From positions 1 through 11,356 of the forward strand of contig JAFKFF010000109.1 of assembly GCA_017307315.1 (NCBI GenBank): DNA of 11,356 bases. The letters run 5' to 3'. The position numbers and the translations under genes were made by a program. This DNA is from Alphaproteobacteria bacterium. Lineage in GTDB: Bacteria > Pseudomonadota > Alphaproteobacteria > Micropepsales > Micropepsaceae. How positions within the stretch are numbered: the first letter of the stretch is position 1; each line of letters opens with the position of its first letter. The notes beneath the pieces were generated by a model. It ran no database searches and was not told the origin of the DNA. It worked only from the letters and a program-made list of their open reading frames with translations. Shown piece by piece: positions 1 through 6,390 of the stretch.

Positions 1-2
1 GC

Positions 3-1586
3 TGGGTCAACGACACATTCCGCAGCGATTTTCCCGTCATCACTGCCATCATCGCGATCATTGGGGTGATGGCGCTGATCACGCACATGCTGGGCGTGCG
101 CACGGTCCTGGGTGCTTTCATGGCGGGCGTGCTGGTCGGCCAATCGCCGATCCTGACCGACCATATCCAGCAGCAGCTGCGGGGCATGATCTCGGCTTTC
201 TTCATGCCGGTCTTCTTCGGCATGTCGGGCCTTGCCGCCGACCTCACCATCCTGGGAAATGCCACCATCCTGGTCCTGACCGTGAGCCTGGTGGCGATCG
301 CATCGGTGGGAAAATTCGCCGGCGCTTTTGCCGGCAGCATGATCGGCGGATTGAACTGGCGCGAAGGCATGGCGCTGGGCTGCGCCATGAATGCGCGCGG
401 TTCCACCGAAGTGATCGTGGCGTCGATCGGGCTTTCGATGGGCGCGCTGACGCAAAATCTCTACACCATGATCGTCACCATGGCGATGCTGACCACCATG
501 GCGATGCCGCCGATGCTGCGCTCCGCGCTCGCCAGGCTGCCCATGAGCGAAGGCGAAAAGAAGCGGATCGAGCGCGAGCGCCTCGACGAGCGGGGCTTCG
601 TCCCCAATCTGGAACGATTGCTTCTGGCCGTGGATGCCGGCGCGGCTGGCCGGATGGCGGCGCGGCTGGCGGGCCTTCTGGCGGGCGGCCATGGCATGCC
701 GGTCACCATCCTGAAGCTGGAGACGGATTTGCGCGAAAAGCCCGCGCCGGCGGTTCGGCGAAGCGAGGCCGAAAAGAGTGTGGAAGACGAAAAGCAGCAG
801 AAGCACGAACTGGCGGCGCGCCCCGGCGACAAGGATACCGAACGCAAGGACATCAGCGGCGCGGTATCGGTCACCGAGAGCCCGGCGGAACAATCCGCCG
901 ATCCGGTCGCCAGGGAAGTCAAGACCGGCGCCAAGGCGAGCGCGGCCAAAGTCATCAGGGACGATGCCGAGCCCAATCCCGACAAGGTTCACCTCACCAC
1001 CCGCGTCCCGGTGGACAAGGCATCGGAGGTCGTGCGCGACGAAGCACGCAAAGGTTATGATCTGCTCTTCATCGGCATGGAGGATGTCCACGATGCCGAC
1101 GGCAATTTCTTCCCGGAAATCACGGAACTGGCATCGGGGTTCGATGGGCCGCTGGCGATTCTGGCCGGTGCCGGCGGCAAGACCCACCGTCTCACCGCCC
1201 GCAGCCGGATCCTGCTCCCGGTCAATGGCTCGCCGGCCTCGCGCCGTGCCGCTGAGGTGAGTTTTGTGCTGGCGCGCGCCACCGGGGCACGGGTGAGCGC
1301 GCTTTATGTTTCCCAGACCGACGGGCGGTCGCGCACCCGCTTGCGGGAAGAGGGCGTGCTCAAGGACATGGCCGAACTGGCCGAACGCTATGGCGCGCGC
1401 CTGGTCACGCGCATTTCCAAACGGGGGGCTGCGGCGGATGCGATCTTGAAGGATGCCGGCAGCGGCTACGATTTGCTGGTGATGGGCGTCAATCCGAGGC
1501 CCGGGGAGGAGTTGTTTTTCGGAAATACGGCGGCGACGGTCCTGCGCGGCTGGAAAAGCGGGCCGTGCCTTTTTCTGGCGTCCTGA
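3..1586 (+). CDS. CPA2-family cation/proton antiporter with C-terminal tandem USP domains (5' truncated by window edge)
   Basis: This is a membrane antiporter exchanging Na+ or K+ for H+ across the inner membrane, with a cytoplasmic regulatory tail. The frame is open at the left edge and hydrophobic residues precede the first in-frame ATG at 66, so the true start lies upstream. Counting from that ATG, residues 1-155 are the last transmembrane helices of a Na_H_Exchanger domain, including the hallmark stretches LGVRTVLGAFMAGVLVG and GCAMNARGSTEVIVASIGL. Residues 181-370 look like one USP fold (NLERLLLAVD at its start, GYDLLFIGM near its end) split by a highly charged Glu/Lys/Ala-rich stretch at about 222-305. 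Residues 380-506 form a second USP domain (RILLPVNGS, GYDLLVMGV, LFFGNTAATVL). The USP tail probably binds nucleotide or senses stress, which is inferred from the family. Ion specificity cannot be read from the visible part. The fold call is secure and the physiological role is not. Confidence 0.88.
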   Translation, partial: WVNDTFRSDFPVITAIIAIIGVMALITHMLGVRTVLGAFMAGVLVGQSPILTDHIQQQLRGMISAFFMPVFFGMSGLAADLTILGNATILVLTVSLVAIASVGKFAGAFAGSMIGGLNWREGMALGCAMNARGSTEVIVASIGLSMGALTQNLYTMIVTMAMLTTMAMPPMLRSALARLPMSEGEKKRIERERLDERGFVPNLERLLLAVDAGAAGRMAARLAGLLAGGHGMPVTILKLETDLREKPAPAVRRSEAEKSVEDEKQQKHELAARPGDKDTERKDISGAVSVTESPAEQSADPVAREVKTGAKASAAKVIRDDAEPNPDKVHLTTRVPVDKASEVVRDEARKGYDLLFIGMEDVHDADGNFFPEITELASGFDGPLAILAGAGGKTHRLTARSRILLPVNGSPASRRAAEVSFVLARATGARVSALYVSQTDGRSRTRLREEGVLKDMAELAERYGARLVTRISKRGAAADAILKDAGSGYDLLVMGVNPRPGEELFFGNTAATVLRGWKSGPCLFLAS

Positions 1587-1711
1587 GCGGGTTGTGCGTG
1601 AATTACATATTTTGAATGTGGAAAGCAGCTTTATTGCGCAAATTTCTTCACTTTAAGCGCGCAAAGGTGGCGGCTGTGACCCAAAAACACCAGGAAAACC
1701 GGGCCTTTTTC

Positions 1712-1741
1712 TTGAGAATGTCCCCGTTTTTCTGATACCTT
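1712..1741 (+). promoter_or_regulatory. Candidate sigma70-type promoter for the beta-barrel-like gene
   Basis: TTGAGA at 1712-1717 matches five of six bases of the -35 consensus. An 18-base spacer leads to TACCTT at 1736-1741, which keeps only the TAnnnT skeleton of a -10 box. Transcription would start near 1748, giving a leader of about 28 bases. The -10 match is weak, so this is a tentative call. The rest of the 189-base gap (1587-1775) is fairly AT-rich and shows no convincing terminator for the antiporter gene. Confidence 0.25.
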
Positions 1742-1751
1742 CGGCCCAGGG

Positions 1752-1764
1752 CCGGATTTTCCGG
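1752..1764 (+). other. Small leader hairpin next to the Shine-Dalgarno of the 1776 gene
   Basis: CCGGA (1752-1756), loop TTT, TCCGG (1760-1764) is a perfect 5-bp stem. It lies two bases before the AGGA Shine-Dalgarno at 1767-1770, which is itself 5 bases from the ATG at 1776. It could tune ribosome access, but a stem this short can occur by chance. Confidence 0.3.
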
Positions 1765-1775
1765 TTAGGACTGGT

Positions 1776-2882
1776 ATGAAACGCTTGCTACAGGCTGCGC
1801 TTGCCGTGGCCGGTCTTGCCGCCTTTATGGGCCAGGCCGGAGCCGCGGACGTGCGCCTGCCGCCCAGCCTGACCGCGTTCGGCGCCACCACGGATATTTC
1901 CACACCCTCGGCCGCCAACCTGCCGGAAGCCGCGCTGCGCGGACCGGCATCGCGGCTCGGCCAGGATGCGCTCGCCGGCGAGCCGCTCACCTTGCACACC
2001 AGTTTCGGCACCGCGTCTCTGCCGCGCGGCTTCGTCGCCAGCGTGGCGCTCAGCGCCCATCTGGCGGTGGACACCGGATACGATGTCGATCTGACCCAGC
2101 GCTTCGGCAATTACGACGGCATGAAATCGCCGCTGATTTCCCAGAGCGGATTCCTCAGCCTTGCCAGTGGCGGGCATTATGCCGGCGCGACCTATATGCC
2201 GGCGGCGGGCGTGCATCTGCGGCTGGGCGCCACGCAATGGAGCGATCGGGACGACCGACTGGCGCTGCTGCCGGCCACCACCGGCCTGCCTCTGGCCTAT
2301 GACAATGCCTATTCGCAGACCCTTCTGGCGGGCGCGACCTGGGACATCGCAAGCTGGGCCGATTTCGGCATCAGCGCGCTTCACAACACCCAGCGCGCGC
2401 TCGATCCCGTCGCCAATCTGGCAACGGGCGCGCGCATCGACCCCAATGCGCTGGAAATGATGGCGCGCCTGAAGCTGGGCAATGGCTGGGTGACCACCGC
2501 CGCCTACGGACAAGGCTTGAGTCAGCTCGATCAGCGCAGCCAGGCTTCCTCGGTCGATACCCGCTCCTACTCCATCGCCATCGCCAAGCATGGCCTGTTC
2601 GGCGAAGACGCGTTGGGGCTTTCGCTGTCGCGTCCCGCGCTCGGCCTGCCCAACAACGGGTTCAGCGCGGTATCGGCGTCCGGCGACCTGCCGCCGCTTC
2701 TCATCGCCAATGATCGCTTCTCCAGCCAGACCCAGGAGACCGATCTTCAGCTCGGCTATATCACCAGCTTCATGGACGGGGCGTTGGCGCTTCAGGCCAA
2801 TGCCGCCTATCAGATGAATTATCAGGGCCAGACCGGCGCGACGTCGGTCTCGCTTCTCAGTCGCGCCAAGATCAAATTCTGA
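1776..2882 (+). CDS. Secreted protein of unknown function, predicted outer-membrane beta-barrel-like
   Basis: I do not recognise a named family. The 368-residue product begins with a clear Sec signal peptide (MKRLLQAALAVAGLAAF, with AGA|AD as the likely cleavage site after residue 23), so it is exported. The mature part has many short alternating polar/hydrophobic stretches and no long helix. It ends in Phe within SLLSRAKIKF, as in proteins assembled by the BAM complex. The last 100 residues (from about LGLSLSRPALGL, through a Tyr/Gly-rich stretch, to the final Phe) resemble the C-terminal barrel-like module that follows S8 subtilisin domains in some alphaproteobacterial autotransporters. No protease catalytic motifs are present. 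The start is supported by AGGA at 1767-1770. Both flanking gaps suggest a single-gene unit. Surface or outer-membrane location is inference, and a soluble beta-rich periplasmic protein is the alternative. Confidence 0.72.
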   Translation: MKRLLQAALAVAGLAAFMGQAGAADVRLPPSLTAFGATTDISTPSAANLPEAALRGPASRLGQDALAGEPLTLHTSFGTASLPRGFVASVALSAHLAVDTGYDVDLTQRFGNYDGMKSPLISQSGFLSLASGGHYAGATYMPAAGVHLRLGATQWSDRDDRLALLPATTGLPLAYDNAYSQTLLAGATWDIASWADFGISALHNTQRALDPVANLATGARIDPNALEMMARLKLGNGWVTTAAYGQGLSQLDQRSQASSVDTRSYSIAIAKHGLFGEDALGLSLSRPALGLPNNGFSAVSASGDLPPLLIANDRFSSQTQETDLQLGYITSFMDGALALQANAAYQMNYQGQTGATSVSLLSRAKIKF

Positions 2883-2902
2883 AGAATTGAGCGGCGGAAC
2901 CT

Positions 2903-2917
2903 GTGCGCCCGGCGCAC
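2903..2917. repeat. Compact GC palindrome between the 1776 gene and ettA
   Basis: GTGCGCC (2903-2909), one base, then GGCGCAC (2911-2917) is a perfect inverted repeat. It starts 21 bases after the stop of the upstream gene. No T-run follows, so a standard intrinsic terminator is not supported. It may reduce read-through or be a protein site. It sits just before the candidate ettA promoter. Confidence 0.35.
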
Positions 2918-2920
2918 GCG

Positions 2921-2949
2921 TTGCGATGAGCGTTCTGCTTCGCTAAAAG
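2921..2949 (+). promoter_or_regulatory. Candidate ettA promoter
   Basis: TTGCGA at 2921-2926 and TAAAAG at 2944-2949 are separated by exactly 17 bases. Each matches four of six consensus positions of a housekeeping promoter. Transcription would begin about 2956, leaving a short leader with the GAAGGA Shine-Dalgarno at 2967-2972. The hexamers are only moderate matches in GC-rich DNA. Confidence 0.35.
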
Positions 2950-2979
2950 CGCGCCCATTAGGCTCCGAAGGAAAACACG

Positions 2980-4638
2980 ATGGCCGGTCCGCAATTCGTT
3001 TATGTGATGAAGGGTCTGTCCAAGACCTATCCCGGCGGCAAGCAGGTGCTGAAGGACATCTGGCTGTCCTTCTATCCGGGCGCCAAGATCGGCATCGTCG
3101 GCGTCAACGGCGCCGGCAAATCCACCCTGATGAAGATCATGGCGGGGATGGACAAGGATTTCACCGGCGAGGCCTGGGCCGCCGATGGCGTGCGCATGGG
3201 TTATCTTTCGCAGGAGCCGCAGCTCGATCCCACCAAGGATGTGCGCGGCAATGTGATGGAAGGCGTCGCCGCCAAGCAGGCGCTGGTCGACCGCTTTAAC
3301 GAAATCGCCGCCAATTATTCCGACGAGACCGCCGACGAGATGGCGCGGCTGCAGGACGAGATCGAAGCGCAAGGCCTGTGGGACCTGGACTCCAAAGTCG
3401 ATCAGGCGATGGACGCGCTGCGCTGCCCGGAAGGCGACGCCAAGGTCGATACGTTGTCGGGCGGCGAGCGCCGCCGCGTCGCGCTGTGCCGTCTGCTGCT
3501 GGATGCGCCCGATATCCTGCTGCTGGATGAACCCACCAACCATCTCGATGCGGAATCGGTGGAATGGCTGGAACACACGCTGCGCGACTATAAGGGCTGC
3601 GTCATCCTGGTGACCCACGACCGCTACTTCCTCGACAATGTCACAGGCTGGATCCTGGAACTGGACCGCGGGCGCGGCATCCCGCATGAGGGCAATTATA
3701 CGTCCTTCCTGGGGGTGCAGGAAAAGCGCCTGCGCCAAGAGGCGAGCGAGGAAGCGGCGCGCGAGCGCACCATCGCGCGGGAGCGCGAATGGATCGCCCA
3801 GTCGCCCAAGGCGCGCCAGGCCAAGTCGAAGGCACGCATCAATTCCTATGAGGAGTTGGTCGCCAAGTCGCAGGAACAGCGCAGCGCCACCGCCCAGATC
3901 ATGATCCCGGTGGCCGAGCGCCTGGGCGATGTGGTGATCGAGGCGGAGAATCTGTCCAAGGGTTATGGCGACCGGCTGCTCTACGAAAATGTGAACTTCA
4001 AGCTGCCGCCCGGCGGCATCGTCGGCGTCATCGGGCCCAACGGCGCGGGCAAGACCACCCTGTTCCGCATGCTCACCGGCCAGGAAAAGCCCGATGGCGG
4101 CACGCTCAAGGTCGGCCCCACCGTCCAGATCGGCTATGTCGACCAGTCGCGCGACGCGCTCGATGCCAACAAGACCGTGTGGCAGGAAATTTCCGGCGGC
4201 ACCGACATCATCGAGTTCGGCAAGACCAAGATCAACTCCAGGGCCTATACCGGGGCGTTTGCCTTCAAGGGCGGCGATCAGCAGAAGAAGGTCGGCCAGC
4301 TATCCGGCGGCGAGCGCAACCGCGTGCATCTGGCCAAGATGCTGAAGTCCGGCGCCAATCTGCTCCTGCTCGACGAGCCCACCAACGATCTGGATGTCGA
4401 TACCCTGCGTGCCTTGGAATCGGCGCTGGAAGATTTCGCCGGCTGCGCCATGATCATCAGCCACGACCGCTGGTTCCTGGACCGTATCGCCACCCACATG
4501 CTGGCTTTCGAAGGCGACAGCCATGTCGAATGGTTCGAGGGCAATTACCAGGATTACGAGGCCGACAAGAAGCGGCGCCTGGGGATCGATGCGGATCAGC
4601 CCCATCGCATCAAATACAAGCGTTTCGCGAGAAGTTAA
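2980..4638 (+). CDS. ettA: Energy-dependent translational throttle protein EttA (ABC-F ATPase)
   Basis: EttA is a soluble ABC-F protein that binds the ribosomal E site and gates the first elongation step according to the ATP/ADP ratio. The 552 residues match the usual length. Two ABC cassettes are complete. The first has Walker [10 protein letters not shown] (41-49), signature LSGGERRR (from 159) and Walker [13 protein letters not shown] with catalytic Glu184. The second has GPNGAGKTT (352-360), LSGGERNR, and [12 protein letters not shown] with Glu466. These glutamates lie at essentially the places of E. coli Glu188 and Glu470. There are no membrane segments, as expected for ABC-F. The highly charged linker between the cassettes (about 240-320, rich in Arg, Glu and Lys) is the P-site tRNA-interaction motif region. 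The ATG at 2980 has GAAGGA seven bases upstream. The gene stands alone, converging on mlaC. Confidence 0.97.
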   Translation: MAGPQFVYVMKGLSKTYPGGKQVLKDIWLSFYPGAKIGIVGVNGAGKSTLMKIMAGMDKDFTGEAWAADGVRMGYLSQEPQLDPTKDVRGNVMEGVAAKQALVDRFNEIAANYSDETADEMARLQDEIEAQGLWDLDSKVDQAMDALRCPEGDAKVDTLSGGERRRVALCRLLLDAPDILLLDEPTNHLDAESVEWLEHTLRDYKGCVILVTHDRYFLDNVTGWILELDRGRGIPHEGNYTSFLGVQEKRLRQEASEEAARERTIAREREWIAQSPKARQAKSKARINSYEELVAKSQEQRSATAQIMIPVAERLGDVVIEAENLSKGYGDRLLYENVNFKLPPGGIVGVIGPNGAGKTTLFRMLTGQEKPDGGTLKVGPTVQIGYVDQSRDALDANKTVWQEISGGTDIIEFGKTKINSRAYTGAFAFKGGDQQKKVGQLSGGERNRVHLAKMLKSGANLLLLDEPTNDLDVDTLRALESALEDFAGCAMIISHDRWFLDRIATHMLAFEGDSHVEWFEGNYQDYEADKKRRLGIDADQPHRIKYKRFARS

Positions 4639-4651
4639 GTCTGCCCCCATC

Positions 4652-4684
4652 TGTGCGCCACGCGGGCAAGCCCGCTAGCGCACA
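4652..4684. terminator. Stem-loop downstream of ettA (first of two)
   Basis: The outer stem is TGTGCGC (4652-4658) with GCGCACA (4678-4684). The inner stem is GCGGGC (4662-4667) with GCCCGC (4670-4675), separated from the outer by a small 3/2 internal loop. It starts 14 bases after the ettA stop. There is no T-tract on either strand, so it may be a transcript-end stabiliser, part of a bidirectional terminator, or a dispersed palindromic repeat. Confidence 0.5.
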
Positions 4685-4685
4685 T

Positions 4686-4720
4686 CTTCCCCCGTCAGCA
4701 GCTTCGCTGCACGGGGGAAG
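4686..4720. terminator. Very strong stem-loop between convergent ettA and mlaC
   Basis: CTTCCCCCGT (4686-4695) pairs perfectly with ACGGGGGAAG (4711-4720). A second stem, GCAGC (4698-4702) with GCTGC (4706-4710), stacks on it around a TTC loop, with a two-base CA bulge on one side only. That gives 15 base pairs in 35 bases, one base after the preceding stem-loop. Its place between converging genes fits a bidirectional terminator, but the lack of a U-tract leaves open a REP-like repeat. The remaining bases to 4789 show no gene and no further clear structure. Confidence 0.55.
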
Positions 4721-4789
4721 AAAGCCGGTATGCGCTGCTAGAGGCGCAGGTCGAGCGCGACGAACGCAAAACCCAAAAGGCTCACGCGA

Positions 4790-5425
4790 TTAAGAGGCCT
4801 TGAACTGCTTGGCCAGGTCGTTGAGGTGAGCGATCAACGTGTGGATGTTGCCGTTGTTCTGGCCGAGGAAGTCGGTGAACTGGTCGCGCTCTTCCAGCGC
4901 TAGCCAGATGCCGGCGACCGAAAAATCCACCACCACGGGCTTGCCGCTGTCGGTGCGGACGCGGAAATCGACCTCCAGCGGCTGCTGACCGGATCTGTCG
5001 TTAGGATCGATCAACTGCGTGACGACGATGAAATCGTCGCTGGAACGCTGCTGACTGCCCGTCACCTTCAGCGATTGGCCGGCATATTTGGAGAAATAGG
5101 ACTGGTAGACCGCCACGGCGTAATTCTGGAACGCGGTTTCGAAGGCGGCGATGTCGCCCGGGCTGGCGGCGCGCCGATATTGACCCAGGGTGAAGTTGGC
5201 GATGCGCTTCATATCGGTAAGGCCCATCAGGAAGCCTTCGAACTGGCTGCGCCGCTGTTCGGTGGAAAGCTGCTTGTTGTTCAGGATCTCCAGCCCGCGA
5301 TGGATGTTCTGCTGGACGAAATCCTCGGCCGGGCTGGCGGCGAGGGCAGGCCCGGCAAACAGGCTTGCCGAAAGGCTCAACAGGGCGGCCAGAAAGGCGC
5401 GGCGCAGGATCGTTTGGAGGCGCAT
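4790..5425 (-). CDS. mlaC: MlaC / Ttg2D-family periplasmic phospholipid-binding protein
   Basis: MlaC shuttles phospholipids through the periplasm between the outer-membrane MlaA complex and the inner-membrane MlaFEDB ABC transporter, keeping the outer leaflet free of phospholipid. The 211-residue product has a Sec signal peptide (Arg8-Arg9, a hydrophobic core, ALA|AS at 29/30). The family core follows: FTLGQYRRAASP at 78-89, an AFETAFQNYAVAVYQSYF helix, then beta-strand segments DFIVVTQLI and PLEVDFRV. The C-terminal signature VVDFSVAGIWLALEERDQF (165-183) corresponds to the family's usual D-V-x-V-E-G-V-S stretch followed by an R..F helix, with Trp where Ser is common. The start at 5425 is chosen for the signal peptide, although the Shine-Dalgarno is weak (GGA only). 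It lies 88 bases downstream of mlaA on the same strand, so the two probably form a unit. No mlaFEDB genes are in this window. Confidence 0.93.
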   Translation of the reverse strand: MRLQTILRRAFLAALLSLSASLFAGPALAASPAEDFVQQNIHRGLEILNNKQLSTEQRRSQFEGFLMGLTDMKRIANFTLGQYRRAASPGDIAAFETAFQNYAVAVYQSYFSKYAGQSLKVTGSQQRSSDDFIVVTQLIDPNDRSGQQPLEVDFRVRTDSGKPVVVDFSVAGIWLALEERDQFTDFLGQNNGNIHTLIAHLNDLAKQFKAS

Positions 5426-5492
5426 CGTGATTCCGTTCTTTCGGGAGACGCTAGAGTTATGGTTGCGTGTGGCAAGTTCAAGGCGATTTTAC

Positions 5493-5515
5493 AGCGTTTC
5501 ACAAAGCGAAACGCT
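5493..5515 (-). other. Stem-loop at the mlaA stop codon
   Basis: AGCGTTTC (5493-5500) and GAAACGCT (5508-5515) form a perfect 8-bp stem with a 7-base loop, overlapping the mlaA stop codon (TAG, reverse complement of 5514-5516). In the mlaA-mlaC transcript this stem comes straight after the last codon. No U-run follows on that strand, so full termination is unlikely. Partial attenuation or RNA stabilisation between the two genes is possible. Confidence 0.4.
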
Positions 5516-6245
5516 AGAAATCCGGCAGATCGCCCGATTTTTGTGGGTGTCCGTTGCGGATCGCGTTCTCGCGCAGCTGACGATACAGGCTGCGCAGGCT
5601 GGCATAATAGTCCACGGAACTGCGCTGGATGCCTTGGACCGTCGAATAGGTCTGGGCCCGAAGATCCAGAATGGTGAAATATTTCTGGCCCGCGAACCAC
5701 CACAGATGCTGCTTGTAGTGGATGTAGTTGGTGGGATCGAGGGCGACATCGGCGCCCAGCCCGAAGGCGTCGCGCGGATTCGACGGCCCGAAGAAGGGCA
5801 ACATCAGATAGGGGCCTTCATCCACGCCCCATGTCGCCAGGGTCTGGCCGAAATCCTCGCCGTGATCGGGAATCTTCATCTTGCTGGCGGGGTCCAGAAA
5901 GCCGCCGAAACCGATGGTGGAATTGATCAGGAAGCGCGCCGCCGTCTGCCCGCCCCGCTTCAATTCGCCCTGCAGCATGTCGTTGACGAAGGTGGTGGGC
6001 AAAGTGAGGTTTTCCAGGAAATGGTGGACCGAGCGCCGTCCGCCTTCGGGAACCAGCACGAAATAGAGCGCCACCGTGGGGATGACGAAATAGCGGTCGA
6101 TCTTGCCGTTGAATTTGAGGGTGTCGCGGTTGGTCGCTTCATAGGGATCGTTGTTGGCGATCATCTCCGGGGTCGACGGCGTCGAGGCGCAGGCCGTCGC
6201 CACCAACCCGCAAAATGCTATCGCCAGCGCTTGCAACACGCGCAT
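5514..6245 (-). CDS. mlaA: MlaA (VacJ) outer-membrane lipoprotein of phospholipid-asymmetry maintenance
   Basis: MlaA forms a ring-shaped channel in the outer membrane that removes misplaced phospholipids from the outer leaflet and hands them to MlaC. With the start at 6245 the protein is 243 residues. It begins with a lipoprotein signal MRVLQALAIAFCGLVATAC, lipidated at Cys19, and Ala-Ser follow, which favours outer-membrane sorting over the Asp(+2) retention signal. Family landmarks are NDPYEATNR (32-40), FLENLTLPTTFVNDMLQG, RFLINSTIGFGGFLDPA, EDFGQTLATWGV, GPYLMLPFFGPSNPRDAFG and DPTNYI. An in-frame ATG at 6356 would add 37 residues, but it puts non-signal sequence before the lipobox and lies inside the operator of the divergent operon. 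The 6245 start also has AGGGG ten bases upstream. mlaC follows on the same strand. Confidence 0.94.
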   Translation of the reverse strand: MRVLQALAIAFCGLVATACASTPSTPEMIANNDPYEATNRDTLKFNGKIDRYFVIPTVALYFVLVPEGGRRSVHHFLENLTLPTTFVNDMLQGELKRGGQTAARFLINSTIGFGGFLDPASKMKIPDHGEDFGQTLATWGVDEGPYLMLPFFGPSNPRDAFGLGADVALDPTNYIHYKQHLWWFAGQKYFTILDLRAQTYSTVQGIQRSSVDYYASLRSLYRQLRENAIRNGHPQKSGDLPDF

Positions 6246-6331
6246 TGCCGTAATGCCCCTTGCCCGCAGAAGGGGGAGGTTTTCCGGGTTTTTCCCCGGC
6301 CTGTCCAGACCGAAAACCCGTGGAAAAAGGC

Positions 6332-6361
6332 TTGTCTTTTGCCCAAGATAGATCATATAAA
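6332..6361 (+). promoter_or_regulatory. Candidate promoter of the regulator-metF-metH operon
   Basis: TTGTCT (6332-6337) and TATAAA (6356-6361) are 18 bases apart, matching four and five of six consensus bases. Transcription would start near 6368, just before the GGGAG Shine-Dalgarno at 6381-6385. The -10 box lies inside the 6354-6375 inverted repeat, so a bound repressor would block polymerase. Confidence 0.5.
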
Positions 6362-6375
6362 GATATGTTTATATG
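6354..6375. promoter_or_regulatory. Inverted-repeat operator, probable binding site of the ArsR-type regulator
   Basis: CATATAAA (6354-6361) and TTTATATG (6368-6375) are perfect inverted arms around the six-base centre GATATG. The centre is itself symmetric except for its outer pair, so 20 of 22 positions fit dyad symmetry. AT-rich palindromes of this size are typical targets of dimeric ArsR/SmtB winged-helix repressors. It overlaps the candidate -10 and ends 5 bases before the Shine-Dalgarno of the regulator gene. On the - strand it also covers TATGAT (reverse complement of 6352-6357), a possible -10 for mlaA without a good -35. Confidence 0.7.
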
Positions 6376-6390
6376 TTTTCGGGAGTGATG

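Noticed and set aside
1634..1664. TTGCGC ... GCGCAA inverted repeat in the gap after the antiporter gene
   Set aside because: Six-base arms separated by 19 bases, with no extension, could occur by chance in GC-rich sequence and do not align with a promoter.
1788..2591. A 267-codon - strand frame opposite the barrel-like gene
   Set aside because: The + strand frame has a Shine-Dalgarno, signal peptide and outer-membrane-type C-terminus, while the - strand product has none of these.
2872..3738. A 288-codon - strand frame opposite ettA
   Set aside because: ettA has complete ABC-F motifs in the other frame. This product is His/Gln-rich with no family features.
4639..4789. A small gene between ettA and mlaC
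   Set aside because: The stretch is dominated by two stem-loops, and no short frame with a ribosome site or recognisable product was found.
6246..6390. SAH, SAM or cobalamin riboswitch before the methionine operon
   Set aside because: The predicted transcript leader is only about 20 bases, too short, and no B12-box or SAM-type pairing was seen. Control by a protein operator explains the layout better.
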